A stretch of 64,000 nt of DNA from Arthrobacter rhombi (GCF_900163545.1 NZ_FUHW01000023.1:1-64000); one strand, 5' to 3'; shown: positions 37,275 through 48,843, counted from the stretch's first letter. Made by a program: numbers and translations. Notes: a model not told the origin generated them from the letters alone.

Positions 37275-38750
37275 TCAGGTGCCGCAGAAGGTGACGTATG
37301 GGCCGAATTCCGTAGGCGCACCCGTGCCATACCGCTCCAGGCCCGGACGCACATCATAGGGCGCAGAGACGGCTTCCAAAAGGTGGTTCAACGGTTCCAG
37401 GTCCCCTCCCGTGGCTGCCTCAAGGGCTTCTTCCACCAGATGGTTGCGCGGAATGTAGGCGGGGTTGATCCGGTCCAGCCCCGCAGGGTCGGGCCCCAGG
37501 GCCAGCCACCTTCCGGCCCAGTCCTCGAAGGGCGCCGGGTCGGCGAAAAGGGTACGGGCGACTGCTCGCTCGCCCCGGGCCACATCCGCCAAGGCACGGA
37601 AGAACGAAGTGTAGTCGGCCCCGCTGGCAGCCAATAGAGCGGTCGTGGCTTCTACGAGGTCGTGGGCCGGCTGGTCGCGGCTCTCGACGCCGGTGGCTGG
37701 TGGCAGGCCCAATTTCTCGAACATACCCGCGGACCAGGCCTCGCTGTAGCGGGTCCTGAAGGTGCGCAACGATTCCATGGCCAATTCCACGGCCCGGTCC
37801 TCATCGTCGTCAAAGAGCGGCAGCATGGCCTCTGCCAGACGGGCCAGGTTCCATTCGGCCATCACCGGCTGATTCCGATAAGCATAACGTCCTTGCGCGT
37901 CAATGGAGCTGAAGACCGCGGCGGGATCGAAGGCGTCAATGAACGCGCAGGGCCCATAGTCGATGGTTTCCCCCGAAATGGTCATGTTGTCGGTGTTCAT
38001 CACCCCGTGGACGAATCCGACCAACATCCATTGGGCAATCAAAGTAGCTTGGTCGGCGACAACCGCGTCGAACAGGGCCAGATGGGGTCGCTCGGCCTCA
38101 CCTGCCTCCGGATGATGGCGGAGGATGGCGTAGTCAGCCAGACGGTGCAGCAGATCGGGGTCGTCCAGCGCGCGGGCATATTGGAATGAGCCCACCCTCA
38201 GATGGCTGGAAGCAACGCGAGTGAGCACGGCGCCGGGCAACCGGCTTTCACGTAATACTCCGTTTCCTGTGGCGGTAACCGCCAGCGAGAGCGTGGTCGG
38301 GATTCCCAATGCGTGCAAAGATTCGCTCAGAATATACTCGCGCAGCATGGGCCCTACGGCGCCAAACCCGTCACCACCACGGGAGAAGGGCGTCCGTCCC
38401 GAACCCTTCAGGTGTAGGTCACGGAGGTTTCCATCAGCGCCGCGCAGCTCTCCCAAGAGCAGTGCCCGGCCGTCCCCGAGCCGCGGGGAGTACGAAGCGA
38501 ACTGGTGCCCTGCATACCCTTGGGCAACGGGTGTCGCCCCTTCGGGCGGGTGGGCCCCGGTCAACACGGAGATCCCCTCGGCGCTGCGAAGGTATTCGGG
38601 GTCCAGCCCGAGCTCCCGTGCCAATCGCTCATTCAGAACCAATAGTTCCGGTGCCGGGGGTTCTTCCGCTGCCCAGGAAATGGAGAGTTCGGGGAAATTC
38701 CGGGCGAACCCGTTCTCGAGAACAACGGATTGCTGTAGTGCTGGACTCAT
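37275..38750 (-). CDS. selO: Protein adenylyltransferase SelO (YdiU)
   Basis: The 491-residue pseudokinase-fold protein has the family start [48 protein letters not shown], the [23 protein letters not shown] metal/catalytic segment, and a C-terminal [12 protein letters not shown]. SelO transfers AMP to proteins, mainly redox proteins, in oxidative stress. The C-terminus lacks an obvious Cys-x-x-Cys or selenocysteine site; it ends FCGT. It is divergent from a DUF2809 gene. Confidence 0.95.
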   Translation of the reverse strand: MSPALQQSVVLENGFARNFPELSISWAAEEPPAPELLVLNERLARELGLDPEYLRSAEGISVLTGAHPPEGATPVAQGYAGHQFASYSPRLGDGRALLLGELRGADGNLRDLHLKGSGRTPFSRGGDGFGAVGPMLREYILSESLHALGIPTTLSLAVTATGNGVLRESRLPGAVLTRVASSHLRVGSFQYARALDDPDLLHRLADYAILRHHPEAGEAERPHLALFDAVVADQATLIAQWMLVGFVHGVMNTDNMTISGETIDYGPCAFIDAFDPAAVFSSIDAQGRYAYRNQPVMAEWNLARLAEAMLPLFDDDEDRAVELAMESLRTFRTRYSEAWSAGMFEKLGLPPATGVESRDQPAHDLVEATTALLAASGADYTSFFRALADVARGERAVARTLFADPAPFEDWAGRWLALGPDPAGLDRINPAYIPRNHLVEEALEAATGGDLEPLNHLLEAVSAPYDVRPGLERYGTGAPTEFGPYVTFCGT

Positions 38751-38792
38751 GCTTCGAGCCTACCGCCACCACGGCGGCGTTAGACTTCCTCC

Positions 38793-39263
38793 ATGCCATC
38801 GCCCGGACTGACATCATTCCTCGGGTCACGTCGTTTCATTCTCTGCGTGGCAGCCGTTTCCGTCATCCCCGTGGGCCTGACAGCACGTTTCCTGCTGCCG
38901 GCTGGACTGGCTGATATTGCTGGCGGGGCGCTCTACACAGTGCTGATTTATCTGGTGGTCGGTTTGATCAAACCTGCCTGGCGTCCCTTCAGGGTGGCGA
39001 TCTGGGCGTTCTGCGTCAGTACCTTGGTGGAGTTGCTGCAGCTGACAGCACTGCCCAGTGCCCTCTCCGCCGTCGTTCCACCGATCCGTCTGGTCTTGGG
39101 TACGACCTTTTCCCTCACCGATCTACCCGCTTATGCGCTAGGGGCCTTTCTGGTCCTCTCATTGGACTGCTTGCTGATGCGTCAGAGGCAACGGCAACGG
39201 AGATCCCGGCAGACCGCTTCGACTTCGCTACGGCAAGCGCGCGATGGTTCCCACTCAGAGTAG
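38793..39263 (+). CDS. DUF2809 family membrane protein
   Basis: The 156-residue protein has four hydrophobic segments (about 14-34, 42-60, 68-88 and 108-128) and a basic, Arg/Gln-rich tail. The ALYTVLIYLVVGLIKP and TLVELLQL features match DUF2809, a family of small membrane proteins of unknown function. It lies 42 bases from the selO start on the other strand, so the two share a promoter region. Confidence 0.8.
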   Translation: MPSPGLTSFLGSRRFILCVAAVSVIPVGLTARFLLPAGLADIAGGALYTVLIYLVVGLIKPAWRPFRVAIWAFCVSTLVELLQLTALPSALSAVVPPIRLVLGTTFSLTDLPAYALGAFLVLSLDCLLMRQRQRQRRSRQTASTSLRQARDGSHSE

Positions 39264-39305
39264 GTGAGCGGGCAACCGAGGCGACGGTGAACAGCCGGCG
39301 ACAGC

Positions 39306-40247
39306 TCAGCCCGACGCCGGCAGCGGAGGACTGGTGTCAAGCGCGTGGACTCCGGCCGCTGTCTCGCCGAGCACTTCCAGTGCCGAAGCCAGCAGTGGTT
39401 GGGACCGGCTCCCTCGACGGACCACAGTGCGGATATGCCGTGACGGTGCGGGATCCCCGCGCAAGGGAACGCGGGTTGTGGCATACCCTGCCGGCATCCG
39501 GGCGAGCCGCGGAACCAGCGATACCCCGAACCCTGCGGCCACCAAGGCCGCCCCGGTGTCCCACTCGACGGCTTCATGTGCGACGGTCGGGGTGAAGCCT
39601 GCCTCTGCGCATGAAGTGAAGACCAATTGGCGGTGCGGACGGTTCGGCCGATCGACGATCCACGACTCCTCGGCGGTCTCACGCAGGGTAATCCAGGCAC
39701 GTTGCGCCAATGGATGCCCGTCGGGGACCAGCAGGTCAAGAGGATCATCAAGAAGGAACTGCTGGTCAAAGCGGCCATCGGCCGTCGCTGGCACGGTGTC
39801 GGTGGCGACGATCACTGCTAGGTCCGCTTCCTCGGCCAGCAGGAGGTCGAAGCACTCCAACGGGTCGGCCTCGATGATCCGCACTTCAAGCTCCGGACGC
39901 CACGAGCGCAGAGCGGTGACCACCGGGGGCAAGAGGGCCGCCGCTGCGGTTGAAAAACCGCAGAGTCTTAACTCACCAGCGTGCTCGCCCGACTCGGAAG
40001 TGATCAGTGCCTTGATGGTCTCCCAGCGGGCGAAAAGGTCGTCGGCCTGGCTCAGGAGGATTCGGGCCGCAGGGGTCAGGCGAACCCCGCGTCCCTGGGG
40101 GATCAGCAGCACGACTCCGAGATCCTCGGCCAACCCCCTCAATTGATGTGAAACGGCCGAAGGAGTGTAGTGCAGCGCCCGCGCCGTCGCCGTCACCGTG
40201 CCGTGGGCGGCCAACATCCGCAGGACGTGAAGTCGGCTATCAATCAT
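39306..40247 (-). CDS. LysR family transcriptional regulator of the amine demethylation locus
   Basis: The 313-residue protein has an N-terminal winged helix (LHVLRMLAAHGTVTATARAL, then YTPSAVSHQLRGLAEDLG) and a LysR effector-binding domain (ELRLCGFSTAAAALLPPVV onward). The frame is open far upstream, but the HTH sets the ATG at 40247. It is divergent from the demethylase gene, so it probably controls that operon, perhaps in response to its substrate. This is inference from position. Confidence 0.92.
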   Translation of the reverse strand: MIDSRLHVLRMLAAHGTVTATARALHYTPSAVSHQLRGLAEDLGVVLLIPQGRGVRLTPAARILLSQADDLFARWETIKALITSESGEHAGELRLCGFSTAAAALLPPVVTALRSWRPELEVRIIEADPLECFDLLLAEEADLAVIVATDTVPATADGRFDQQFLLDDPLDLLVPDGHPLAQRAWITLRETAEESWIVDRPNRPHRQLVFTSCAEAGFTPTVAHEAVEWDTGAALVAAGFGVSLVPRLARMPAGYATTRVPLRGDPAPSRHIRTVVRRGSRSQPLLASALEVLGETAAGVHALDTSPPLPASG

Positions 40248-40367
40248 GCAATAACTGTACACGGTACTGTGACGAATCTTTCGCTTTTCTTCAGCATTCG
40301 CGAACACCACACTAAAGGTATCAGGTGGCCACGACAGCGCATCTGGACACCGGGAGGAATCATCCCC
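40248..40367. promoter_or_regulatory. Divergent promoter region, LysR / demethylase operon
   Basis: The 120-base gap holds two symmetric sequences: CTGTACACGGTACTG (40255-40269) and TTCGCGAA (40297-40304). Either could be a regulator site. The demethylase start has GGGAGGA nine bases upstream. No direct evidence ties either site to the LysR protein. Confidence 0.4.
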
Positions 40368-42410
40368 ATGCACGCGACAGACCCACTGCTCCAACCCTTT
40401 ACGCTGAAGAACCTGACATTGCGCAACAGGATCGTCAGCACCTCCCACGAACCGGCGTACGCGGAAGGTGGCATGCCCACCGATCGCTACCGTGCCTACC
40501 ACGTGGAACGGGCCCGCGGCGGAACCGGCCTGCTGATGATCGGTGGATCCGCCGTCGTCTCCCCCGACAGCCCCCCGGCCTTCGGCAACCTGCTGCTCTA
40601 CCGGGACGAAGTCTCCGGATGGATCCGCAAGCTCACCGACGAAGTGCACGACGCCGGCGCGGCGGTCATGTGCCAAATCACCCATCTGGGGCGGCGGACC
40701 AGTAACTACACCGGCGATTGGCTGCCGGTCCTCTACCCCTCCCATCAGCGGGAGCCCGCCCACCGCGCCTTCCCCAAGGTGGCAGAGCCCTGGGATCTGC
40801 GCCGGGTGGTGTCCGATTACGCAGGGGCAGCCCTGCGTTGCAAGGAGGCCGGATTGGACGGCATCGAAATCCAGTCCTACGGACACTTCCTGGACGCCTT
40901 CCTCTCTCCGGCAACCAACGACCGCCAGGACGTGTGGGGTGGAAGCCACGAACACCGCATGGCCTTCCCTCGGGCGGTCATCCAAGCCGTCCGTGCCGCG
41001 GTCGGGCCAGATTTCATTGTTGGTATCCGCATGTCCATGGATGAGGATCGAGCCGATGGCCTCCGGCAGGACGAGGCCCTCGAGGCGCTGCAGCACTACA
41101 TCGCCGATGGAATCGATTTCCTCAGCGTGATCAAAGGCACCATCGATAGCGACGCCACGCTCTCGCGGGTGATTCCTTCCATGGGGACCCCCTCGGCCCC
41201 GTTCCTTGATTTCGCCGGTGCCATCAAACGCGAGATCGACATCCCGGTAATGCACGCCTCGCGGATCGCCGACGTCTCCACCGCCCGGCACGCCATCGGT
41301 GCCGGCCTGTTGGACCTGGTCGGTATGACCCGCGCACAGATCGCCGACCCACAGCTCGTGGCCAAGCTGGCGGCCGGGCAGGAGGACAGGATCCGCCCCT
41401 GCGTCGGCGCGAACTACTGTCTGGACTCCATCTACGCATCGGGCGACGCCAAATGCATCCACAACCCCGCCACGGGACGTGAACTCCAGTTGCCACACAC
41501 CATCGTGTCCGGTGGTGCAGCACGAAAGAAGGCAATGGTGATCGGGGCGGGGCCGGCGGGGTTGGAATGCGCCCGTGTTTTGGCCGAGCGCGGTCACGCC
41601 GTCGTGCTCTTCGAAGCGGGCGATGCCCCCGGGGGCCAGGTGCTCATCGCCGCCTCTTCACCGCGCCGACGCGATCTGATCGGGATCATCGATTGGCGGG
41701 TCAGTGAGGCCAAGCTGGCAGGCGCTGACCTCCGGTACGGTGTCTACGCCGATCGGGAGATGGTGTTGGCAGAGAACCCCGACGTCGTCGTGGTCGCGAC
41801 CGGTGGCACCCCGAACCGATCGTTCCTGGCCGCCGGTGAGGATCTGGTAGCCGATAGCTGGGACGTACTAGGACAACTATCGAAGATGCCGTCCACGGCC
41901 CTGGTCTACGACGACAACGGGGCCGAGCCTGGAATGGATGCCACCGAACGACTGGCACTGGCCGGCACCCGCGTTGAACTCGTCACCCCGGAGCGCACCG
42001 TGGCCCCCGATGTGGGCAGCATGAACTCCCCGGGCTACCTGCGTGCCTTCTCCGAGCACGACGTCACCATCACCTTGGCCCACCGACTCGTCTCGGTCAT
42101 GCCGGCAGCCCACGGGCAATTCAGTGCTGAACTTCGCAGCGACTATTCCGGCCAGGTGATGACGCGAACCGTGGACCTCGTCGTCGTCGAACACGGGAAT
42201 CTGCCCAACGCCGAACTGTACTTCGAGCTGCTGGCGGACTCGGCCAACGCAGGGGAAGTCGACTACCAGGCACTGCTGGCCGGAGAACCACAACCCGTGG
42301 ATCCCGAGGCCTCCGGGAAGTTCCAACTCTTCCGCGTCGGCGATGCAGTGGCCAGCCGGAACATCCACGCAGCCATCTACGACGCCTTCCGGCTGTGCCT
42401 GCCGATGTGA
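40368..42410 (+). CDS. DgcA/StcD-type flavin demethylase (Old Yellow Enzyme-FAD fusion)
   Basis: The 680-residue enzyme has an N-terminal Old Yellow Enzyme FMN barrel (about 5-340; LKNLTLRNRIVST, DGIEIQSYGHFLDAFLSP), an iron-sulfur linker (345-363) and a C-terminal FAD/NAD domain (IGAGPAGLECARVLAERG). This is the trimethylamine dehydrogenase-like layout of the dimethylglycine demethylase DgcA and the N-methylproline demethylase StcD/HpbA. The linker reads Cys345-VG-Ala-NY-Cys351 ... Cys363, so the second Cys of the classical motif is Ala. It leads an operon with a Rieske oxygenase and its reductase. The exact amine is not settled. Confidence 0.85.
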   Translation: MHATDPLLQPFTLKNLTLRNRIVSTSHEPAYAEGGMPTDRYRAYHVERARGGTGLLMIGGSAVVSPDSPPAFGNLLLYRDEVSGWIRKLTDEVHDAGAAVMCQITHLGRRTSNYTGDWLPVLYPSHQREPAHRAFPKVAEPWDLRRVVSDYAGAALRCKEAGLDGIEIQSYGHFLDAFLSPATNDRQDVWGGSHEHRMAFPRAVIQAVRAAVGPDFIVGIRMSMDEDRADGLRQDEALEALQHYIADGIDFLSVIKGTIDSDATLSRVIPSMGTPSAPFLDFAGAIKREIDIPVMHASRIADVSTARHAIGAGLLDLVGMTRAQIADPQLVAKLAAGQEDRIRPCVGANYCLDSIYASGDAKCIHNPATGRELQLPHTIVSGGAARKKAMVIGAGPAGLECARVLAERGHAVVLFEAGDAPGGQVLIAASSPRRRDLIGIIDWRVSEAKLAGADLRYGVYADREMVLAENPDVVVVATGGTPNRSFLAAGEDLVADSWDVLGQLSKMPSTALVYDDNGAEPGMDATERLALAGTRVELVTPERTVAPDVGSMNSPGYLRAFSEHDVTITLAHRLVSVMPAAHGQFSAELRSDYSGQVMTRTVDLVVVEHGNLPNAELYFELLADSANAGEVDYQALLAGEPQPVDPEASGKFQLFRVGDAVASRNIHAAIYDAFRLCLPM

Positions 42411-42475
42411 AACAGATCGAGCCGCGTCGGCCGGCCACGCCATCAGCATCCACCACGGCACCCCGGAGGAAGACC

Positions 42476-43831
42476 ATGAACACCACACCCGTCAGCACCG
42501 AAACAACCGGGCGAGCCCAACCGATCCCGGCCCGCCTGACCCAGCTGGTGCACCAGCGGGTTGAAGGATTGAGCCTTGATTCCGAGTTCTACACATCCGC
42601 GTTGGTCCATGATCTGGACATCGCCGCAATCTTCGCCAAACACTGGATCTATGTGGCGGCCGACGCCGAACTGCCCGAGCCCGGGGACTACGTCACCATC
42701 ACCGTCGGCCCCTACTCGGTGATCCTGGTGCGCGACGACGACGATCAGGTCAGCGCCCTGCACAACGTCTGCCGACACCGGGGCGCACGGATCCTCAACG
42801 ACGCCAGCGGTTCGGTCGGGAACCTGGTGTGCGGATACCACCACTGGACCTACGGGACGGACGGCTCGCTGCTGCACGCCGACTCGCAGCCCGCCGATTT
42901 CGACCGCAGCTGCTTCGCTCTGAAAAAGGTCGCGGTCAGGAGCATCGCTGGTCTGATCTTCATTTGCCTCTCTGCGGAGCCGCCGGAGGATTTCGATTCG
43001 GTGGCCCAGCGAATCGAATCCTATCTGACCCCGCATCAACTGATGCGTACCAAGGTCGCAGCGCAAGAGGACCTCGTCGAAGAGGGTAACTGGAAGCTCG
43101 TGATGGAGAACAACCGAGAGTGCTATCACTGCGACGGGCACCCGGAACTCTCTTGCTCGCTGTTTCCCACCTACGGCTATGAACCCGACGGTCTGCCGGC
43201 GCGGCTGCGGCCGGCCTACGACCGCTACCTGCGTGCCGAAGCGGATCTGCGGCGCGTCAGCGCCGATAACGGGTTGCCGTTCGAGCGAATCCAGGAACTC
43301 GAGACTCCCGTGACCGGGTTCCGCATCCAGCGGGAACCGCTCGACGGGGCCGGCGAGTCCTTCAGCCCGGATGGGCGGATCGTCTCGAACAAGCTACTCG
43401 GCGATTTGACTGAGCCCCGGCTGGGCCGGCTCTCGATGCATTGGCAGCCCAATGCATGGTTCCACTTCCTCAGCGACCACGCCGTCACGTTCTCGGTGGT
43501 GCCGCTGGCTGCCGACCGGACCCTGCTGCGCACCACCTGGCTCGTCCACGAGGACGCGGTGGAAGGTCACGACTACGATCTACAGGAGCTCAAGCGAGTC
43601 TGGAAGCAGACGAACGCACAAGATGGGGTCTTCGTGCAACGCGCCCAGCGCGGCGTGTCCAGCCCCGCCTACCAACCGGGACCCTACGCACCGAACGAAT
43701 ACCAGGTGGAGGCCTTCTGCTCCTGGTACATCAACCGGTTACGAGCCCACGTCGAAGCGGAATCCTGGAACGGATCCTCTGCGGCTCTGGACGACGCAGC
43801 CGGTGGCGACGGATTGGAAGTGTTCCCATGA
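42476..43831 (+). CDS. Rieske oxygenase, glycine betaine monooxygenase-type (GbcA-like)
   Basis: The 451-residue protein has the Rieske cluster ligands in VCRHRGA and CGYHHWTYG (about 100-125), and the mononuclear iron site around NNRECYHCDGHPEL, which is characteristic of the GbcA/Stc2/CntA branch acting on quaternary amines. The C-terminal AYQPGPYAPNEY matches GbcA-type proteins. It would remove one N-methyl group as formaldehyde. The ATG at 42476 has GGAGG upstream. Its stop overlaps the reductase start (ATGA). Stachydrine is an alternative substrate to glycine betaine. Confidence 0.87.
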   Translation: MNTTPVSTETTGRAQPIPARLTQLVHQRVEGLSLDSEFYTSALVHDLDIAAIFAKHWIYVAADAELPEPGDYVTITVGPYSVILVRDDDDQVSALHNVCRHRGARILNDASGSVGNLVCGYHHWTYGTDGSLLHADSQPADFDRSCFALKKVAVRSIAGLIFICLSAEPPEDFDSVAQRIESYLTPHQLMRTKVAAQEDLVEEGNWKLVMENNRECYHCDGHPELSCSLFPTYGYEPDGLPARLRPAYDRYLRAEADLRRVSADNGLPFERIQELETPVTGFRIQREPLDGAGESFSPDGRIVSNKLLGDLTEPRLGRLSMHWQPNAWFHFLSDHAVTFSVVPLAADRTLLRTTWLVHEDAVEGHDYDLQELKRVWKQTNAQDGVFVQRAQRGVSSPAYQPGPYAPNEYQVEAFCSWYINRLRAHVEAESWNGSSAALDDAAGGDGLEVFP

Positions 43832-44991
43832 CCCAGATGGCCGAGCACACTCGGGCCGTGCACACACCAGTATCTCCGGCCGACCCGGCTGCCCCCGATG
43901 CCTACGTCCTGCGCTGCGTCGATGTCCGTGACGAGACAGCCGATGTCAAGACCTTCGTCTTTGAGCCCGAAGGGGAGGAAGGATTCGGATGGGTGGCGGG
44001 CCAGTTCCTGACCCTGAGCCAGGAGATCGACGGCGCCGGGGCCAGCCGGTGCTACTCCATCAGTTCGGCACCGTCGGGTAGCCGGCGGCTGGAGATCACC
44101 GTCAAACGCATCGCGGGTGGGTCATTCTCCAACTGGCTGCACGAGAACTTGCGCCCGGGCCGAGCAATCAGCGCGCACGGGCCGGTGGGCGGTTTCACAC
44201 CGACCGAGCTCCAGCTAACGCAACCTTTCGAGCTGGACTACGAGGCGAGGGCGCAAAGGCAGCGCTATCTTTTCCTTGCAGCAGGCTCCGGCATCACGCC
44301 GATCATGGCCATCCTGCGCACGCTGCTGGTCAAGGGCAACCCGATCGATGCCGTTCTGGTCAACAGCCTCCACGGTCCGGACGACGTCATCTTCCGTCGG
44401 GATCTGGAAGCCTTCTCCGTCCGGCGCGGGCTGCGTGTGGAACTGGTCAGCAGTACGCTCGTCACTGCCGACCAAAGGCGCGGGACGAAGCTACCTGCAG
44501 GTATCGGAATCTCCCCCGGACGGCTTGATACGGAACTGCTGCGCAGCCTTGTTCCCGATCTCGTGGACCGTGAGATCTTCTCCTGTGGTCCCGCAGGATA
44601 TCTGGACGGAGTTCGGACCATGCTCGATGCCGCGGGATGCGCCACAGATCGCCGGCACGAGGAGAGCTTCGACATCGGAGTCCACCAAGATGCGGCATCC
44701 GCCGGAATCCCCAGTACCAACAAGGCTGGTGCGTTCACCGTGACCTTCGCGCGCAGTGGGCGAAGCATCGACTGCCCGGCAGGCTCCTTCGTCCTCGACG
44801 CGGCCCTCGCCGATGGCGTGCCGGTCCCCTCGTCCTGTGGTTTGGGGATGTGCGGTACTTGTAAGAGCGGTCTGTTGGAAGGCGCGGTCGAAATGAATCA
44901 TGCTGGCGGCATCCGGCCACGCGAAATAGCCGAGGGCAAGATCCTGCTGTGCTGTTCGCGACCGACGGAAGACCTGGTGATTGATGCCTAG
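43828..44991 (+). CDS. Ferredoxin-type reductase partner of the Rieske oxygenase (GbcB-like)
   Basis: The 387-residue protein has an FAD-binding FNR domain (RCYSISSAPSGSRRLEITVKR in part, about 70-95), an NAD domain (FLAAGSGITPIMAILRTLL) and a C-terminal plant-type 2Fe-2S domain (SSCGLGMCGTCKSG, then LCC). It passes electrons from NAD(P)H to the Rieske oxygenase. It is translationally coupled to that gene by ATGA. Members of the same fold serve other oxygenases, so context drives this call. Confidence 0.88.
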   Translation: MTQMAEHTRAVHTPVSPADPAAPDAYVLRCVDVRDETADVKTFVFEPEGEEGFGWVAGQFLTLSQEIDGAGASRCYSISSAPSGSRRLEITVKRIAGGSFSNWLHENLRPGRAISAHGPVGGFTPTELQLTQPFELDYEARAQRQRYLFLAAGSGITPIMAILRTLLVKGNPIDAVLVNSLHGPDDVIFRRDLEAFSVRRGLRVELVSSTLVTADQRRGTKLPAGIGISPGRLDTELLRSLVPDLVDREIFSCGPAGYLDGVRTMLDAAGCATDRRHEESFDIGVHQDAASAGIPSTNKAGAFTVTFARSGRSIDCPAGSFVLDAALADGVPVPSSCGLGMCGTCKSGLLEGAVEMNHAGGIRPREIAEGKILLCCSRPTEDLVIDA

Positions 44992-45034
44992 GTTCGCTGC
45001 ATCGGCGGTCTGCCGCCACAGCTCAAACGTCGGA

Positions 45035-45062
45035 GGGCTCCGGTACTGATGCGCCGGAGCCC
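45035..45062. terminator. Convergent terminator hairpin (reductase / nrdF)
   Basis: GGGCTCCGG and CCGGAGCCC pair perfectly with a 10-base loop between convergent genes. The tail TTCG is a poor U-tract, so this is a modest candidate. Confidence 0.5.
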
Positions 45063-45095
45063 TTCGAACGGTTCGTGCAGAACCTGCTGGGTTTG

Positions 45096-46208
<1,113 letters not shown>

Positions 46209-46228
46209 TTATTCAGCGCCTGCGACTC

Positions 46229-48370
46229 CTAGAGTGCGCAGGAAACGCAGCCCTCAACCTCCGTGCCTTCCAGCGCGAGCTGGCGGAGGCGGATGTAGTA
46301 AAGCGTCTTGATGCCCTTGCGCCATGCGTAGATCTGCGCCCGGTTGATGTCACGGGTCGTGGCGGTGTCCTTGAAGAACAACGTCAGCGACAGGCCCTGG
46401 TCAACGTGCTGGGTTGCGGCTGCGTACGTGTCGACGATCTTTTCGTAGCCGATTTCGTAGGCATCCTGGTAGTACTCCAGGTTCTCGTTGGTCAGGTACG
46501 GAGCCGGGTAGTAGACACGGCCCAATTTTCCTTCTTTACGGATCTCGATCTTCGCGGCCACCGGGTGGATCGAAGAGGTCGAGTTGTTGATGTAGGAGAT
46601 CGAGCCCGTCGGAGGGACGGCCTGCAGGTTCTGGTTGTAGATACCGTGCTCCATGATCGAAGCCTTCAGTTCCTCCCAGTCCTGCTGGGTCGGGATGTGC
46701 ACATTGGCGAAAAGCTCGCGGACCCTTTCGGTCTGCGGAACCCATTCAGCCTGAGTGTACTTATCGAAGAACTCCCCCGAGGCGTACTTCGAATCCTCAA
46801 ACCCATCGAAGGTTTCGCCCGTTTCCATGGCCAACTTATTCGAAGACTTCAGGGCGTGGAAGAGCACGGTGTAGAAGTAAATGTTCGTGAAGTCCAGGCC
46901 TTCTTCGGAGCCGTAGTGGACGTGTTCACGTGCCAGGTAGCCGTGCAGGTTCATTTGACCCAGACCGATGGCGTGCGACTGCTTATTGCCCTCAGCAATC
47001 GAAGGAACCGAACCGATGTAGGACATATCCGACACTGCGGAGAGCGCGCGAATCGCTGTCTCCACCGTGGCGCCGAGGTCAGGGGAATCCATCGCCTTGG
47101 CGATGTTCAGCGAGCCGAGGTTGCAAGAGATATCCTTGCCGATCTCCTCGTAGCCCAGGTCTTCCTTGTACACCGACGGTGAGGACACCTGCAGGATCTC
47201 CGAGCAGAGGTTGCTCATGATGACCTTGCCCTTGATGGGGTTGGCCCGGTTCACCGTGTCTTCGAACATCACATACGGGTAGCCCGATTCGAACTGGATC
47301 TCCGCGAGGGTCTGGAAGAACTCGCGGGCGTTGATCTTGGTCTTCTTGATCCGCGAATCATCGACCATTTCGTAGTACTTCTCCGTGACGGAGACGTCGG
47401 AGAAGGGGATGCCGTAGACGCGTTCGACGTCGTAGGGCGAGAAGAGGTACATATCCTCGTTCGTCTGGGCCAGCTGGAAGGTGATGTCGGGGACGACCAC
47501 GCCCAATGAGAGGGTCTTGATGCGGATTTTCTCGTCCGCGTTCTCCCGCTTGGTATCGAGGAAGCGGTAGATATCCGGGTGGTGGGCGTGCAGGTAGACG
47601 GCTCCTGCACCCTGGCGGGCACCCAGCTGGTTCGCATAGGAGAAGCTGTCTTCAAGAAGCTTCATCACGGGGATGACGCCGGAGGACTGGTTCTCGATCT
47701 GCTTGATCGGGGCACCGTGTTCGCGGATGTTCGTCAGCGACAGGGCAACACCGCCACCGCGCTTGGAAAGCTGAAGCGAGGAGTTGATGCCACGGGCGAT
47801 GGACTCCATGTTGTCTTCGACGCGCAGCAGGAAGCAGGAAACCAGCTCGCCGCGCTGGGCCTTGCCGGCGTTCAGGAAGGTGGGGGTGGCTGGCTGGAAG
47901 CGACCATCGATGATCTCGTCGACCAGTTGCGTGGCCAGCTCTTCGTTGCCACGGGCCAGGTGCAGGGCGACCATGCACACGCGGTCCTCGTAGCGTTCCA
48001 GGAAGCGCTTTCCGTCGAAGGTCTTCAGCGTGTAGGAGGTGTAGAACTTGAAGGCGCCCAGAAAGGTTTCGAAGCGGAACTTCTTCTTATAGGCATGTGC
48101 GTAGAGGCCGCGGACGAAGTTCATCGTGTACTGGTCGATGGTTTCGCGTTCGTAGTACTCGTGCTTCACGAGGTACTCGAGCTTCTCGTCGAGGTCGTGG
48201 AAGAAGACCGTGTTGTTGTTCACATGCTGCAGGAAGTACTGCCGTGCCGCCGCACGATCTGCGGCGAACTGGATCTTCCCCTCCTTATCGTAAAGGTTGA
48301 GCATGGCGTTGAGCTCGTGGTATCCCAAGCCCTGAAAGGCCTCAGGGACTTCCTTGGTGTCGGTCTTCAC
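46229..48370 (-). CDS. nrdE: Class Ib ribonucleotide reductase alpha subunit NrdE
   Basis: This 713-residue catalytic subunit shows [21 protein letters not shown] (start of the radical barrel, quoted in part), [32 protein letters not shown] with active-site Cys, MNLHGYLA, and the C-terminal VEGCVSCAL reduced by NrdH. It reduces ribonucleoside diphosphates. I chose the GTG at 48370, which overlaps the nrdI stop by GTGA and gives the usual class Ib length; a TTG at 48397 with GGAAG upstream is an alternative. Confidence 0.96.
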   Translation of the reverse strand: MKTDTKEVPEAFQGLGYHELNAMLNLYDKEGKIQFAADRAAARQYFLQHVNNNTVFFHDLDEKLEYLVKHEYYERETIDQYTMNFVRGLYAHAYKKKFRFETFLGAFKFYTSYTLKTFDGKRFLERYEDRVCMVALHLARGNEELATQLVDEIIDGRFQPATPTFLNAGKAQRGELVSCFLLRVEDNMESIARGINSSLQLSKRGGGVALSLTNIREHGAPIKQIENQSSGVIPVMKLLEDSFSYANQLGARQGAGAVYLHAHHPDIYRFLDTKRENADEKIRIKTLSLGVVVPDITFQLAQTNEDMYLFSPYDVERVYGIPFSDVSVTEKYYEMVDDSRIKKTKINAREFFQTLAEIQFESGYPYVMFEDTVNRANPIKGKVIMSNLCSEILQVSSPSVYKEDLGYEEIGKDISCNLGSLNIAKAMDSPDLGATVETAIRALSAVSDMSYIGSVPSIAEGNKQSHAIGLGQMNLHGYLAREHVHYGSEEGLDFTNIYFYTVLFHALKSSNKLAMETGETFDGFEDSKYASGEFFDKYTQAEWVPQTERVRELFANVHIPTQQDWEELKASIMEHGIYNQNLQAVPPTGSISYINNSTSSIHPVAAKIEIRKEGKLGRVYYPAPYLTNENLEYYQDAYEIGYEKIVDTYAAATQHVDQGLSLTLFFKDTATTRDINRAQIYAWRKGIKTLYYIRLRQLALEGTEVEGCVSCAL

Positions 48371-48843
48371 GGTTGGCTCTGCGACGGTGGTGTCCAAAAC
48401 TCTTCCAATCCTTGGCGTACACGGGTGACGTCTTCCGACGTCCCCATGAGTTCGAAACGATATAGCACGGGAACCGAGCATTTGGCGGAGATCTTGTCTG
48501 CCGCCAAGCAGTAGGTGGTTCCAAAGTTGGTGTTGCCGGCGCCGATGACGCCGCGCAGCAGCTGTCGGTTTCCCTCGTTGTTGAGGAACCGGATCACCTG
48601 CGGGAGGATCGACCGCGCCCCTTTCTCCCCACCATAGGTGGGCAGAACGAGGACATACGGCTGAGAAGCCAGCAGTTCTGGTTCGCTGGCATAGAGGGGG
48701 ATCTGCGCCGCTTCAAGCCCCAGTTTCTCCATGAACCGTTTCGTGTAGCCGGAAACGGAGGAGAAGTAGATCAGGGAACTCTCAGTGGTGTTTGCGGTGG
48801 CCGGACGCGTGGTCCGCTCCTCCACCGCGATGTCGCCAGACAT
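48367..48843 (-). CDS. nrdI: Ribonucleotide reductase flavodoxin NrdI
   Basis: The 158-residue flavodoxin-like protein has [19 protein letters not shown] (phosphate-binding loop), [20 protein letters not shown] and [14 protein letters not shown], the NrdI signature. It provides the oxidant that activates the NrdF dimanganese site. The ATG at 48843 was chosen because homology begins after it; the open frame upstream is antisense to nothing but overlaps nrdH out of frame. Confidence 0.95.
   Translation of the reverse strand: MSGDIAVEERTTRPATANTTESSLIYFSSVSGYTKRFMEKLGLEAAQIPLYASEPELLASQPYVLVLPTYGGEKGARSILPQVIRFLNNEGNRQLLRGVIGAGNTNFGTTYCLAADKISAKCSVPVLYRFELMGTSEDVTRVRQGLEEFWTPPSQSQP

Noticed and set aside
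40248-41597. An upstream extension of the LysR frame of about 450 codons
   Set aside because: It is antisense to the demethylase gene, and the LysR helix-turn-helix fixes the start at 40247.
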